64,000 nt of DNA from Pseudomonas sp. GCEP-101 (GTDB lineage Bacteria > Pseudomonadota > Gammaproteobacteria > Pseudomonadales > Pseudomonadaceae): the NCBI RefSeq assembly GCF_025133575.1, contig NZ_CP104011.1:4658965-4722964 (forward strand). Reading direction: 5' to 3'. The position numbers and the translations under genes are program-made. The notes beneath the pieces were generated by a model. It was given only the letters and a program-made list of their open reading frames with translations, was not told the origin of the DNA and did no database searches. Shown here in pieces: positions 8,977 to 17,505 of the stretch (the first letter of the stretch is position 1; each line of letters opens with the position of its first letter).

Positions 8977-9078
8977 TCAGCGAACGGAAGCGGCCATGCC
9001 TGGCGGGCGCACCCGGCCGGGTAAGGCTACGGTGCGGGTGCCGCGCAGGGTTGCGCAGCGGGTGGTGACATCACTCAT
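8977..9078 (-). CDS. possible 33-residue leader peptide upstream of bkdA1
   Basis: A short frame of 33 codons plus stop on the bkd strand, between the bkd promoter region and bkdA1. A GAGG Shine-Dalgarno sequence lies 8 bases before its ATG. The peptide is Arg/Val/Ala-rich (starts MSDVTTRCATLRGTRTVALP) and matches no family I know. It ends 32 bases before bkdA1. It could be a translated leader or chance; the ribosome site is the only positive evidence. Confidence 0.3.
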   Translation of the reverse strand: MSDVTTRCATLRGTRTVALPGRVRPPGMAASVR

Positions 9079-9217
9079 GGTGAGGTCCTCGGTTGTTGTA
9101 GTTGTGGTTTCAGTATAGGTGTGACCGATTGGTTTTTTGCTCCAAATTGACTAGGTCAGAGCTTACGGATTAGTGTGTTTGAACTATAAAAGCAACCTTC
9201 CGTAGTACTGAGGAAAA
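9079..9217. promoter_or_regulatory. bkdR/bkdA1 divergent control region
   Basis: This region lies between divergent bkdR and the bkd transcript and is clearly more AT-rich than its surroundings, especially 9100-9200. It should hold the bkdR promoter, the bkdA1 promoter and the BkdR (Lrp-type) binding sites, which in P. putida lie in this intergenic space. I cannot delimit individual half-sites by eye. Confidence 0.6.
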
Positions 9218-9679
9218 ATGGCTGAACTGGACCGCACCGACCTGAAAATCCTCCGCGCCCTGGCCGACGATGGCCGGCTCTCCTGGCGTGACCTGGCGCA
9301 GAACATCGGCCTGTCGCTGACCCCGACCTTGCGCCGGGTTCGCCGCCTGGAGGAGGAGCAGTACATCCAAGGCTACTTCGCCCGCCTTGACGAGGAACGC
9401 CTGTCCGGCGGCATGAGCGTGTTCGTCTCGGTGTCCCTGGAAAAACAGACCGGCGACTACCTCGCGCGGTTCGAAGAACGCATCGTCCAGGCGCCGCAGG
9501 TGATGAGCTGCTTCCAGATGACCGGCGACGCCGACTACATGCTGCGGGTGGTGGTGAAGGACCTGTCGGCGTACCAGCTGTTTCTCACCAACACGCTGAC
9601 GCAGATCCCGGGTGTGGCGGGGATCAAGTCGGCGTTCGCCTTGAAGTCGGTGATGCTGCGCTCGGCGCCGCCGATCTGA
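9218..9679 (+). CDS. bkdR: Lrp-family transcriptional activator of the bkd operon
   Basis: 153 residues. The N-terminal winged helix-turn-helix has DRTDLKILRALADDGRLSWRDLAQNIGLS and TPTLRRVRRLEEE, the AsnC/Lrp signature. The C-terminal RAM ligand-binding domain (about 65-150) has VSVSLEKQTGDYL and the conserved MTGDADYMLRVVV. In P. putida BkdR is activated by L-branched-chain amino acids and is required for bkd expression. Its divergent position next to bkdA1 is diagnostic. Ribosome site GAGGA lies before ATG 9218. Confidence 0.93.
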   Translation: MAELDRTDLKILRALADDGRLSWRDLAQNIGLSLTPTLRRVRRLEEEQYIQGYFARLDEERLSGGMSVFVSVSLEKQTGDYLARFEERIVQAPQVMSCFQMTGDADYMLRVVVKDLSAYQLFLTNTLTQIPGVAGIKSAFALKSVMLRSAPPI

Positions 9680-9700
9680 CCGGCGGCCAGGGCGCCCGTC

Positions 9701-10105
9701 GCGGGCCGTCCGGCTGGCTGTAGGAGCGAGCTTGCTCGCGAACACGCGGCCCAGCGTGGCGCCGACCCGATCGCGGATGAATCCGCTCCTACAAGAGCCC
9801 GCACCCGCCCGGGCGTAGGAGCGGACCTTGTCCGCGAATCCAACAGGCCCATTGCGGGCCGTCCGGCTGACGGTAGGAGCGAGCGTGCTCGCGAACCCGC
9901 CGCCCGGCGTGGCGCCGACCGTGATCGCGGATGAATCCGCTCCTACAAGAGCCCGCACCTGCTTGGGCGTAGGAGCGGACCTTGTCCGCGAATCTAACAG
10001 GCCCATTGCGGGCCGCCCGGCTGACGGTAGGAGCGAGCTTGCTCGCGAACACGCGGCCCGGCGTGGCGCCGACCCGATCGCGGATGAATCCGCTCCTACA
10101 AGAGC
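9701..10105. repeat. 154-bp tandem repeat (2.6 units) built from REPs
   Basis: Units begin at 9701, 9854 and 10008 with GCGGGCCGYCCGGCTG; the periods are 153 and 154 bp and the third unit is cut at about 10105. Each full unit carries three REP palindromes (GAGC-, GGAT/ATCC- and GGAC-stem types) in a fixed order, separated by unit-specific spacers. Sequence identity between units looks above 90 percent by eye. It fills the gap between bkdR and the convergent AraC gene. Confidence 0.85.
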
Positions 10106-10108
10106 CGA

Positions 10109-11071
10109 TCACCCCTCGCGACGAAACTGCTCGCGATACTGCGTCGGCGTCACGCCCAGGCGCTGGACGAACACCAGGCGCATGCGCGCCGCGCTGCCGA
10201 AGCCGCAGCGCCAGGCGATCATCTTCAGCGCGTGGTCACTGCCTTCGAGCATCCCGCGCGCGGCGTCGATGCGCGCGCGCTGGACGAACTCCGCCGGCGT
10301 CACGCCCGTTTCGCGCACGAAGAGGCGGGCGAAGCTGCGCGGGCTCATCGCCACCTCGGCGGCCAGCTGCGGCACGCCCAGTGGCTGGTCGAGATGTTCC
10401 TGCACATGGCGCTGGATGCGCGCCACCGGCGAGGCTTCATCCGCTGGCGCCTGCAGGAAGGGGCTGAACTGCGACTGGCCGCCCTGGCGCTGCGCCACCA
10501 CCAGCAGCCGTTTCGCCACCGACAGCGCCACCGCCGCGCCGTGGTCCTCGGCAACCAGGGCCAACGCCAGGTCGATACCGGCCGTGACGCCGGCCGAGGT
10601 CACCAGCGCGCCATCGCGCACATGAATGCGATCGGGCTCCACCCGCGCGCGCGGGAACAACTCGGCGAGGCGCCGCGCATCGCTCCAGTGCGTCGTCACC
10701 TGCCTGTCGTCGAGCAAGCCGGCGTGGCCGAGCAGGAAGGCGCCGGTGCAGATCGAGCCGTAGCGCGGCGTCCGCGCGCAGGCATCGCGCAGCCAGTGGA
10801 GCAATTCGGGCGCGGGCGCTGCTTGGGGCAGTCCCGGCCCGCCCGGCACCAGCAGGATATCGGCGGCGGGATGGCCCTGATCGAGAGTGCAATCGGCACC
10901 GAGCCACTGCCCGTTGGAGGCGCGCAACGGCAGGGGCGGTGCGGCCAGCGTCACCACCTGGTAGCCCTGGCCGGCGGGCACGAAGGCGTTGGCCTCGGCG
11001 AATACGTCCAGTGGCCCGGACACATCCAGCGCCTGTACGCCGGGGAACAGCAGCATGGCCACGCGCTTCAT
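10109..11071 (-). CDS. GlxA-family AraC-type regulator with DJ-1/PfpI-like sensor domain
   Basis: 320 residues. The N-terminal ~190 residues form a class I glutamine amidotransferase/DJ-1-like domain (MLLFPGVQALDVSGPLDVF, ILLVPGG, SICTGAFLLGHAGLL, TSAGVTAGIDLAL); the nucleophile-elbow Cys is present in SICTG. The C-terminal AraC double helix-turn-helix (about 225-315) has LAAEVAMSPRSFARLFVRETG and IAWRCGFGSAARMRLVFVQRLG. Proteins of this type sense small nitrogenous or osmolyte metabolites, but the effector here is unknown. ATG 11071 has a GGGAGG ribosome site; an upstream ATG at 11098 has none. No obvious target gene lies next to it. Confidence 0.85.
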   Translation of the reverse strand: MKRVAMLLFPGVQALDVSGPLDVFAEANAFVPAGQGYQVVTLAAPPLPLRASNGQWLGADCTLDQGHPAADILLVPGGPGLPQAAPAPELLHWLRDACARTPRYGSICTGAFLLGHAGLLDDRQVTTHWSDARRLAELFPRARVEPDRIHVRDGALVTSAGVTAGIDLALALVAEDHGAAVALSVAKRLLVVAQRQGGQSQFSPFLQAPADEASPVARIQRHVQEHLDQPLGVPQLAAEVAMSPRSFARLFVRETGVTPAEFVQRARIDAARGMLEGSDHALKMIAWRCGFGSAARMRLVFVQRLGVTPTQYREQFRREG

Positions 11072-11332
11072 CGCGCCTCCCGATCCGATCGATGGCATTC
11101 ATTCTTGCGGCCGGTGCGCCTGGCTGCAAATGCAACGAGGGAGCGAATGCTGCCAATCAGCCAACAATGCGCGCCACAATCACAGCTGAATCGCGGCTAG
11201 CAAGGCTTTATTGTTGCGCGATTTGCAGAAATGCATTGTCGAAGTCGGTCTGTGTCCGGCAGTGGGCATCGGCTAGATTTATGGCAGTGGGCCACGATCA
11301 ACGCGACCCGCGTGATCCCTGAGGTTCCTGCC

Positions 11333-11575
11333 ATGAAAACCCTCCTTTCCAGCCTGTTCGCCATTCCCGCCCTGCTGTTGACCTTCAGCGCCTTCGCCGA
11401 CGACGCCGTCGTCTACCACTACGGCATGCCGCTGGACGTCGCCCAGGTGCTGAGCATCACCCAGCCCGACACCGGCTGCGAAGTCAGCCAGGCCACCATG
11501 GTCTACCTGGACTCCCACGGCCAGCAGCACACCGTCAAATACCTGCGCCAGACCCCGAGCTGCAGCGACGTCTGA
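11333..11575 (+). CDS. small secreted DUF2790 protein
   Basis: 80 residues with a clear Sec signal peptide (Lys3, hydrophobic core to residue ~20, then FSAFADD with cleavage after Ala). The mature part (~57 residues) has the DUF2790 pattern YHYGMPLDVAQVLSI, a Cys in CEVSQATMVYLDS, HTVKYLR and a final Cys (SCSDV), so one disulfide is likely. The family is nearly restricted to Pseudomonas, occurs in many paralogues and has no firm function. Here it stands alone, preceded by GAGG and its own 260-bp upstream region. Confidence 0.85.
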   Translation: MKTLLSSLFAIPALLLTFSAFADDAVVYHYGMPLDVAQVLSITQPDTGCEVSQATMVYLDSHGQQHTVKYLRQTPSCSDV

Positions 11576-11606
11576 GCCAGGCGCCAAGCGGCTCCAGCCT
11601 TCATCA

Positions 11607-11653
11607 CTGCCGGTTGGCCAGCGCGTTCGGTGAACGGCTGGCGCCGGCAGTTT
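11607..11653. terminator. strong hairpin between convergent genes
   Basis: CTGCCGG...GCCAGC pairs with GCTGGCGCCGGCAG over a short loop, followed on the plus strand by only three T. It could end transcripts of the DUF2790 gene and of the convergent outer-membrane gene. The weak T-tract keeps confidence low. Confidence 0.4.
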
Positions 11654-11709
11654 GCCGTCCCGGTCCGGACATCGCCGGCTAGCGCGCGAGCGTCCCGGCG
11701 ATGCGGCCC

Positions 11710-13050
11710 TCAGAACGTCGTGGAGAACAGCAACTGGCTGTAGAGGTTGCTGTTGTCGTTGCCGAGCTGGGTGCCGCCTTCGGCCGCGCTCTTCTTCGGC
11801 TGGTACAGGCCCACCAGCGGGATGATCATCAGGTGCTCGTTGACCGCCCACTCGGCGTAGAGGTCCAGCTCGTTGGCGTCGGTGTTCCCCAGGTCGGTGT
11901 CCAGGGTGTGGAAGTCGAACCACTGCAGGCCGACGCTGACGTTCTCCAGCGGGCTGACCTTGGCGCCGATGTTGTGCACGCGGGTGTTGCTGTTGAACGG
12001 GCCGGCATAGTTGCCCGCCACTTCGCCCTGGAACCAGGTGCCGAAGCCACGGCTGAAGCCGTAGAACAGCGGATCGTAGCCTTCCGAGAAGCGGCTGAAG
12101 CGGTAGCTGACGTAGGGCTTCCACGCGACGTCGGAGAAGGTCCAGCCGGCTTCCAGGTACCAGGCATTCTCGTCGGAGGACGCGCCATTGTCCGTGTGGC
12201 GCTTGTCCTGCCAGGCGTATTCGCCGGAGAGGAACAGGTTCTCCACGCCGGCGTTGCCGGTGCCGCGCAGGCTGTAGGTCTTCATGTCCTGGCGGGCAAG
12301 CTGGGCGGGCGAAGCGTATTGCTCGTCGATGTCGTTCACGTCGATATAGGTCAGGCCGACGGTGCCTGCCTGGGCGACGTGTTCGAGGGTGGCGACGTAC
12401 AGCTCGGACTTGGCCTGGGCGCGGTTGTCGGACTTCAGGCGCATCAGGTCGCCACGCCAGCCTTCCTTGCCGCCGATGCGCAGCACGGCGGTTTCGTCGA
12501 AGGCGCGGCGGCCGGCCAGGTAGTAGGCGCCGCCACGGTTGAATTCGCCATCGGCGACGCCCTTGCCCAGGTTCAGGGCGTCGCCGTCGATCAGGAAGCC
12601 GTCGCCGACCACGATGTTCTGGCGGCCGAAGGACAGGTCGATGCCGTCCTCGCCCAGTACCGGGAACAGCCCGGCCGAACGCCAGCCGGCGTAGGCGTCC
12701 TCGATCCGGGTGGTGCGTTCGGAGCCGTCGCTGAAGCCGGCCGCATCGCCGTCGCCCCAGGTGGCGGAGCTGAGCAGGTTGAAGGCGCCGTAGGCGGTTC
12801 CCGTGCCGCCGAGCTTCTGGTCCCCGCTCAGGCCGTACTTGACGAAGCCCTCCTGCCAGGAGGACGAACCTTCATCCAGGGTGCCGCTCATGGTGTAGCG
12901 CTCCTGGCTGTGGAACAGCCCGAAGGTCGCCGAGAGGTCGGCGTTGAGGTGCGTGTCATCGGTGGCGTAGAGCTGGTAGGCGCTGGCGGAACCGGCCCCG
13001 GCGACGAGCAGGGCGAGCAGGGCGGGGCGCAGCACGGCGGCGTGTGTCAT
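11710..13050 (-). CDS. outer-membrane beta-barrel protein, alginate-export-like
   Basis: 446 residues. Signal peptide of ~24 residues (Leu/Ala core, cleavage near GSASA-YQ). The mature protein is rich in alternating aromatic/polar strands and ends in Phe (QLLFSTTF), as needed for insertion by the BAM complex. Strand-like stretches such as IDLSFGRQNIVVGDGFLIDGDALN and YLEAGWTF, plus the length, suit the Alginate_export/AlgE-type barrel group rather than OprD. No substrate can be read from the sequence. Lying 360 bp from paaZ, it could serve uptake of an aromatic or organic acid, but this is only proximity. Confidence 0.65.
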   Translation of the reverse strand: MTHAAVLRPALLALLVAGAGSASAYQLYATDDTHLNADLSATFGLFHSQERYTMSGTLDEGSSSWQEGFVKYGLSGDQKLGGTGTAYGAFNLLSSATWGDGDAAGFSDGSERTTRIEDAYAGWRSAGLFPVLGEDGIDLSFGRQNIVVGDGFLIDGDALNLGKGVADGEFNRGGAYYLAGRRAFDETAVLRIGGKEGWRGDLMRLKSDNRAQAKSELYVATLEHVAQAGTVGLTYIDVNDIDEQYASPAQLARQDMKTYSLRGTGNAGVENLFLSGEYAWQDKRHTDNGASSDENAWYLEAGWTFSDVAWKPYVSYRFSRFSEGYDPLFYGFSRGFGTWFQGEVAGNYAGPFNSNTRVHNIGAKVSPLENVSVGLQWFDFHTLDTDLGNTDANELDLYAEWAVNEHLMIIPLVGLYQPKKSAAEGGTQLGNDNSNLYSQLLFSTTF

Positions 13051-13226
13051 GGCGAAGGCATCCGTTTCGTTATTGTCGATTGAGGGGATATGGCTTCTGC
13101 CGATGCTAAGTAAGGGCTGGTCCCGTGCCGTTGCGTGTGTCTGCCAAGTGATTGGGTGTCGTTGCCAGATCGCGGGGGCATCCCGGCAGGCTCGCTCCCG
13201 CAGTCCATGCCCGCGTGCTTTTCGTA

Positions 13227-13301
13227 GGAGCGAGCTTGCTCGCGAACCCGCTTGACGCAGGAGCTGCCGGGGGCTCGTTCGCGAGCAAGCTCGCTCCTAC
13301 A
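13227..13301. repeat. inverted pair of REPs (stretch 13051-13408)
   Basis: Two GAGC-stem REPs in opposite orientation at 13227-13248 and 13277-13301. The remainder of the 358-bp gap upstream of the outer-membrane gene shows no other feature except the paaZ terminator. Confidence 0.85.
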
Positions 13302-13351
13302 GTCCAGGCCCCTGTTCTTTTTGTAGAAGCCGGGCGGGCTTCGCAGAGATG

Positions 13352-13376
13352 AAAAAACCGGCCCGAAGGCCGGTTC
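13352..13376 (-). terminator. Rho-independent terminator after paaZ
   Basis: On the minus strand AACCGGCC-TTC-GGGCCGGTT runs into TTTTTT. The stem has 8 GC-rich pairs. It lies 33 bases past the paaZ stop. Confidence 0.9.
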
Positions 13377-13408
13377 AGAGTGGCGCGGGGGTTGCTGCGC
13401 TCAGCGCG

Positions 13409-15460
13409 TCAGGGGCGCTTGAGGACCAGGGTGAGGATGTCGTAGCTGGCCACCAGTTTGCCGAGCTGGTTGGTGACTTCCACGTCCCAGGCCACCACGC
13501 CCTGCGGCTCGCCCTTGGGGCTCTTCTTGCCCTGGTCGATCTTGCGCTTGCAGGTCAGGCGCGCCTGGATGGTGTCGCCGATGCCCACCGGATTGATGAA
13601 GCGCAGGGTGTCCAGACCGTAGTTGGCCAGCACCGGGCCGACGCCGGGGGAGACGAACAGGCCGGCCGCCGCCGAGAGCACGAAGTAGCCGTGGGCGATG
13701 CGCTTGCCGAACTGCGAGTCCTTCGCCGCCAGTTCATCGAAGTGCATGTAGAAGTGGTCGCCCGACAGGCAGCCGAAGTTGACCAAATCGGCCTCGGTGA
13801 CGGTGCGGCGGTGGGTCAGCAGCGACTCGCCGATCTTCAGGTCGTCGAAATGGCGGCGGAACGGGTGGACCTCGGTCTCGTAGACCTTGGCGCCGCGCAC
13901 GTATTCGCCGGTGACGGCCATCAGCATGCTCGGCGAGCCCTGTACGGCGGTGCGTTGCAGATAGTGCTTCACCGCGCGCAGGCCGCCCAGTTCCTCGCCG
14001 CCGCCGGCGCGACCCGGGCCGCCGTGCTTGAGCACCGGCAGCGGCGAGCCGTGGCCGGTGGATTCGGCGGCGGATTCGCGGTCGAGGATGTGCAGGCGGC
14101 CGTGCAGCGCGCCCATGGCCGGCACGACCTTGGCGGCGACCTGCGGATCACGGGTGATCAGGCTGGCGACCAGGCTGCCCTTGCCGCGGGCGGCGAGGGC
14201 GATGGCTTCGTCGATGTCGTCGTAGGCCATCAGGGTGCTCACCGGGCCGAAGGCCTCGATGTCGTGGGCACCGCCTTCGGCGTGCGGGTCGCGGCTGCGC
14301 AGCAGGGTCGGAGCGAAGAAAGCGCCTTCGTTGACGCCGTCGCCGCGCGGGGCGAAGCCATCTTTTGCGCCGAAGACCAGCTCGCTGGACTTCAGCAGCG
14401 CGTCGACCCGCTCGGCAACGTCGGACTGCTGGGCGTGGGAGGCCAGGGCGCCCATCTTCACGCCTTCCACCGATGGGTCGCCGACCACGACCTTGGCCAG
14501 GCGCGCACGCAGGCGCTCGGCCACGGCATCGATGTGCCGGGCGGGAACGATGGCGCGGCGGATGGCGGTGCATTTCTGCCCGGCTTTCACGGTCATCTCG
14601 CGGGCGACTTCCTTGACGAAGAGGTCGAACTCCTCGTCGTCGGGGGTGACGTCCGGGGCGAGGATGGCGCAGTTCAGCGAGTCGGCCTCGGCATTGAACG
14701 GCACCGAGTGGCGGATCAGGTTCGGATTGACCCGCAGCTTGGCGGCGGTGTCGGCGGAACCGGTGAAGGTCACCACGTCCTGGCCCTGCAGGCGGTCGAG
14801 CAGGTCGCCGGTGCCGCCGATGATCAGCTGCAGGCTGCCGGCCGGCAACAGGCCGGACTCGTGCATCAGGCGCACGGCGGCTTCGGTGATGTAGCTGGTG
14901 GCGGTGGCCGGTTTGACAATGCACGGCATGCCGGCGAGGAAGCTCGGCGCGAACTTCTCCAGCATCCCCCAGATGGGGAAGTTGAAGGCGTTGATGTGCA
15001 CGGCGATGCCGCCGCGCGGCACCAGGATGTGGCTGCCGGCGAACGTGCCGGTCTTGCCCAGGGGGATGGCCGGGCCTTCGTGGACGACGTTGCCCGACGG
15101 CAGCTCGCGGCCGCCGACGCCAGCGTAGGCGAACAGGGTGCCGGCGCCGCCTTCGATGTCGATCCAGCTGTCGGCGCGGGTGGCGCCGCTGTGGCGGGAA
15201 ATCTCGTAGAGCTGCTCCTTGCGCTCGGTCAGGTACAGCGCAAGGGCCTTCAGGCGCTGGGCGCGCTGCTGGAAGTCCATGGACATCAGCTCTTTCAGGC
15301 CCTGTTCGCGGGCATGGGCGACGGCTTGCTCGAAGTCCAGCGCCTCTTCGTGGGTGCGCGCCACGGTCTGGCCGTTGAGCGCGCTACGCAGCGCCTGGGC
15401 GCCATGCTGGCCGACCCAGCGGCCGCCGATGAAACTTTGCAGGATTGGCGCTTGGGCCAT
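13409..15460 (-). CDS. paaZ: bifunctional oxepin-CoA hydrolase / 3-oxo-5,6-dehydrosuberyl-CoA semialdehyde dehydrogenase
   Basis: 683 residues, the usual length. The N-terminal aldehyde dehydrogenase domain (about 1-520) has NAFNFPIWGMLEKFAPS, FTGSADTAAKLR, the catalytic-Cys segment KAGQKCTAIRRAI and PGRAGGGEELGG. The C-terminal MaoC-like R-hydratase domain (about 535-683) has the hydratase motif SGDHFYMHFDE followed by RIAHGYFVLSAAAGLF. It opens the oxepin ring of the epoxidised phenylacetyl-CoA and oxidises the resulting semialdehyde. It is transcribed alone, apart from paaA-E, with a GGAGG ribosome site and its own 400-bp upstream gap. Confidence 0.95.
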   Translation of the reverse strand: MAQAPILQSFIGGRWVGQHGAQALRSALNGQTVARTHEEALDFEQAVAHAREQGLKELMSMDFQQRAQRLKALALYLTERKEQLYEISRHSGATRADSWIDIEGGAGTLFAYAGVGGRELPSGNVVHEGPAIPLGKTGTFAGSHILVPRGGIAVHINAFNFPIWGMLEKFAPSFLAGMPCIVKPATATSYITEAAVRLMHESGLLPAGSLQLIIGGTGDLLDRLQGQDVVTFTGSADTAAKLRVNPNLIRHSVPFNAEADSLNCAILAPDVTPDDEEFDLFVKEVAREMTVKAGQKCTAIRRAIVPARHIDAVAERLRARLAKVVVGDPSVEGVKMGALASHAQQSDVAERVDALLKSSELVFGAKDGFAPRGDGVNEGAFFAPTLLRSRDPHAEGGAHDIEAFGPVSTLMAYDDIDEAIALAARGKGSLVASLITRDPQVAAKVVPAMGALHGRLHILDRESAAESTGHGSPLPVLKHGGPGRAGGGEELGGLRAVKHYLQRTAVQGSPSMLMAVTGEYVRGAKVYETEVHPFRRHFDDLKIGESLLTHRRTVTEADLVNFGCLSGDHFYMHFDELAAKDSQFGKRIAHGYFVLSAAAGLFVSPGVGPVLANYGLDTLRFINPVGIGDTIQARLTCKRKIDQGKKSPKGEPQGVVAWDVEVTNQLGKLVASYDILTLVLKRP

Positions 15461-15635
15461 GGTTGTCTTCCTCCGGATCGCTACGCAAGGGGCCGGCGGG
15501 TGCCGGTGGCCGCCGCGCCGGGTGGGCGTTGGCGGCGTGTTGTCAGGTGGCGGGACGAGGCCGCCGGATAAGGTCCGCCAGGGCTTTGTGGGCGTGGGCG
15601 GTGGAACATGAACGATTCGTCGCTGGGCGGGACCA

Positions 15636-15862
15636 TCGCGGACGGAGTCCGCTCCTACCCAGTGCCGATCCCCGCGTAGGAGCGGACTCCGTCCGCGATC
15701 AGGGTTCCGCTTAATGCCGGGGCTTCGGCAGCGTGCGGTTCGCGAGCAAGCTCGCTCCTACAGGGAACGCGTTTTTCGTAGGAGCGGACCTTGTCCGCGA
15801 ATCCTTCTGCGCACGCCCGGGCATCGGCAGCGTGCGGTTCGCGGGCACGGCCCGCTCCTACA
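15636..15862. repeat. REP cluster between paaE and paaZ (stretch 15461-15869)
   Basis: Five REP copies at about 15636, 15676, 15738, 15777 and 15836, of GGAC, GAGC and GGGC stem types. The last ends seven bases from the paaE stop. The remaining 15461-15630 should hold the paaZ promoter; no clear motif is seen there. Confidence 0.85.
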
Positions 15863-15869
15863 GGGGGGC

Positions 15870-16946
15870 TCAGAGCTGGTCGAAATCGAGCACCACGCTG
15901 TCGCTGATCGGGTACGCCTGGCAGCTCAGCACGTAGCCGGCCGCCACTTCGTAGTCCTCCAGGGCGAAGTTGCTGTCCATCTCCACCTCGCCGGAAACCA
16001 CCTTGCACTTGCAGGTCGAGCACACGCCGGCCTTGCAGGAGTAGGGCAGTTCCGCGCCGTGCTGGTTGCCGGCATCGAGCACGCTGGCGCTGTTGCGGGC
16101 CAGCTCGAAGGACAGCTCGCGGCCATCGCTGATCACGGTGATCCGGCTCATCGCGCTGTCGGTCACGGCGGCGGCCTGGCGGGCTTCGCGCTTCTCGTTG
16201 CTGCCAGCGGCGGCGAACAGTTCGAAGTGGATGCGCTCGGTCGGCATGCCGTTGCCCCTGAGCTGCTCGCGCACGGTCTCGGTCATTGCCTGCGGGCCGC
16301 AGATGAACGCGGCGTCGAGGCGCTTCACGTCGAGCCAGCGGCTGAACAGCTGGCCGCACTTGTCGGCGTCGATGCGACCGTTGTAGAGGTCCACGTCCTG
16401 CTGTTCGCGGCTGAACACGAAGATCAGGTTGAGGCGCTGCAGGTAGCGGTTCTTCAGGTCTTCGAGCTGCTCGCGGAACATCGCGGCGTTGCTGGAGCGG
16501 TTGCCATAGAGCAGCGTGACGCGACTGTGCGGCTCGGTTTCCAGGGTGGTCTTGATGATCGACAGGATCGGCGTGATGCCGCTGCCGGCGGCGACCGCCA
16601 GGTAGTTGCCGTGGCGCGCCGGGTCGAGCGCGACGTTGAAGTGGCCGGCCGGCGGCATGACCTCCAGGCTGGCGCCGACCTTCAGGGCTTCGTTGGCATA
16701 GGCGGAGAAACGCCCGCCCGGCACGTGCTTGATCGCCACGCGCAGCTCGCCGTCGTTGACGCCGCTGCAGATGGAATAGGAGCGGCGCACTTCCTCGCCG
16801 TCGAGCCGGGTGCGCATGACCAGGTGCTGGCCGTGCTGGAAACGGAAGCTGTCGGCCAGGTCCGCCGGGACGTCGAAGGCGATGGACACGGCGTCACGGG
16901 TTTCCGCGCGTACTTCCTTGATTTTCAGGCTGTGGAACTTGCTCAT
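15870..16946 (-). CDS. paaE: 1,2-phenylacetyl-CoA epoxidase, reductase subunit E
   Basis: 358 residues. The N-terminal ferredoxin reductase module has the FAD motif RRSYSICSG and the NAD(P)H region AAGSGITPILSIIKTTL, ending with CGPQAMTETV. The C-terminal plant-type [2Fe-2S] domain has the cysteines of YSCKAGVCSTCKCKV plus the distal one in LSCQAYP. It passes electrons from NADPH to the di-iron oxygenase PaaA. Last gene of paaABCDE, 25 bases after paaD, with a GGAG ribosome site before ATG 16946. Confidence 0.95.
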   Translation of the reverse strand: MSKFHSLKIKEVRAETRDAVSIAFDVPADLADSFRFQHGQHLVMRTRLDGEEVRRSYSICSGVNDGELRVAIKHVPGGRFSAYANEALKVGASLEVMPPAGHFNVALDPARHGNYLAVAAGSGITPILSIIKTTLETEPHSRVTLLYGNRSSNAAMFREQLEDLKNRYLQRLNLIFVFSREQQDVDLYNGRIDADKCGQLFSRWLDVKRLDAAFICGPQAMTETVREQLRGNGMPTERIHFELFAAAGSNEKREARQAAAVTDSAMSRITVISDGRELSFELARNSASVLDAGNQHGAELPYSCKAGVCSTCKCKVVSGEVEMDSNFALEDYEVAAGYVLSCQAYPISDSVVLDFDQL

Positions 16947-16971
16947 TGTTCTTCTCCGGCGGCAGGGCCGC

Positions 16972-17505
16972 TCAGATGCACTTGAAGTAATCGAAGGGTT
17001 CTCGGCAGTCGACGCAGCGGTACAGCGCCTTGCAGGCGGTCGAGCCGAACTGGCTGAGCTGCTCGGTGTGCAGGCTGCCGCACTGCGGACAGCGCACCTC
17101 CGGGGTCTCGCCGAGCAGGCTGCGTTTGCTGGTGCTGCCGGCCGGCGGGGCGATGCCGTAGTCGCGCAGCGCCTGGCGGCCCTGGTCACTGATCCAGTCG
17201 GTGGTCCAGGCCGGGTTCAGCCGGCGCTCCAGGCGTGGCGCGGCGAAGCCGGCGTGCTCCAGGGCGTGCTGGATGTCCTGCTCGATGACCTCGGTGGCCG
17301 GGCAACCGGAGTAGGTGGGGGTGACCACCACATGCAGGTGTCCGTCGCGCCAGTCGAGCCCGCGCACGATGCCCAGGTCGACGACGCTGACCACCGGCAC
17401 CTCCGGGTCCATCACCGCGCCGAGCACGTTCCACGCGCGGCTGAGGTCGTCCGCCGTGCCGGCACGGGCGCCGCGGTCGCTGCCGATCAGCTCACCAGGT
17501 TGCAT
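16972..17505 (-). CDS. paaD: phenylacetyl-CoA epoxidase accessory protein PaaD (iron-sulfur assembly type)
   Basis: 177 residues. The N-terminal MIP18/DUF59 domain has MDPEVPVVSVVDLGIVRG and the conserved single Cys in PTYSGCPAT. The C-terminal zinc-ribbon-like region has CPQCG and CVDCREP, four cysteines that probably bind zinc or a cluster. PaaD is thought to mature the iron centres of the epoxidase (PaaA or PaaE). Its start lies inside paaC (14-bp overlap), so translation is probably coupled. Confidence 0.93.
   Translation of the reverse strand: MQPGELIGSDRGARAGTADDLSRAWNVLGAVMDPEVPVVSVVDLGIVRGLDWRDGHLHVVVTPTYSGCPATEVIEQDIQHALEHAGFAAPRLERRLNPAWTTDWISDQGRQALRDYGIAPPAGSTSKRSLLGETPEVRCPQCGSLHTEQLSQFGSTACKALYRCVDCREPFDYFKCI

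Noticed and set aside
9701..10105. CRISPR array
   Set aside because: Repeat unit is ~154 bp with repeated spacers, made of REPs; there are no unique spacers and no cas genes. The same holds for 32611-33045.
11701..13083. Long plus-strand frame opposite the outer-membrane barrel gene
   Set aside because: Val/Ala/Gly/Gln-rich shadow composition; the minus-strand frame has a signal peptide, barrel strands and terminal Phe.
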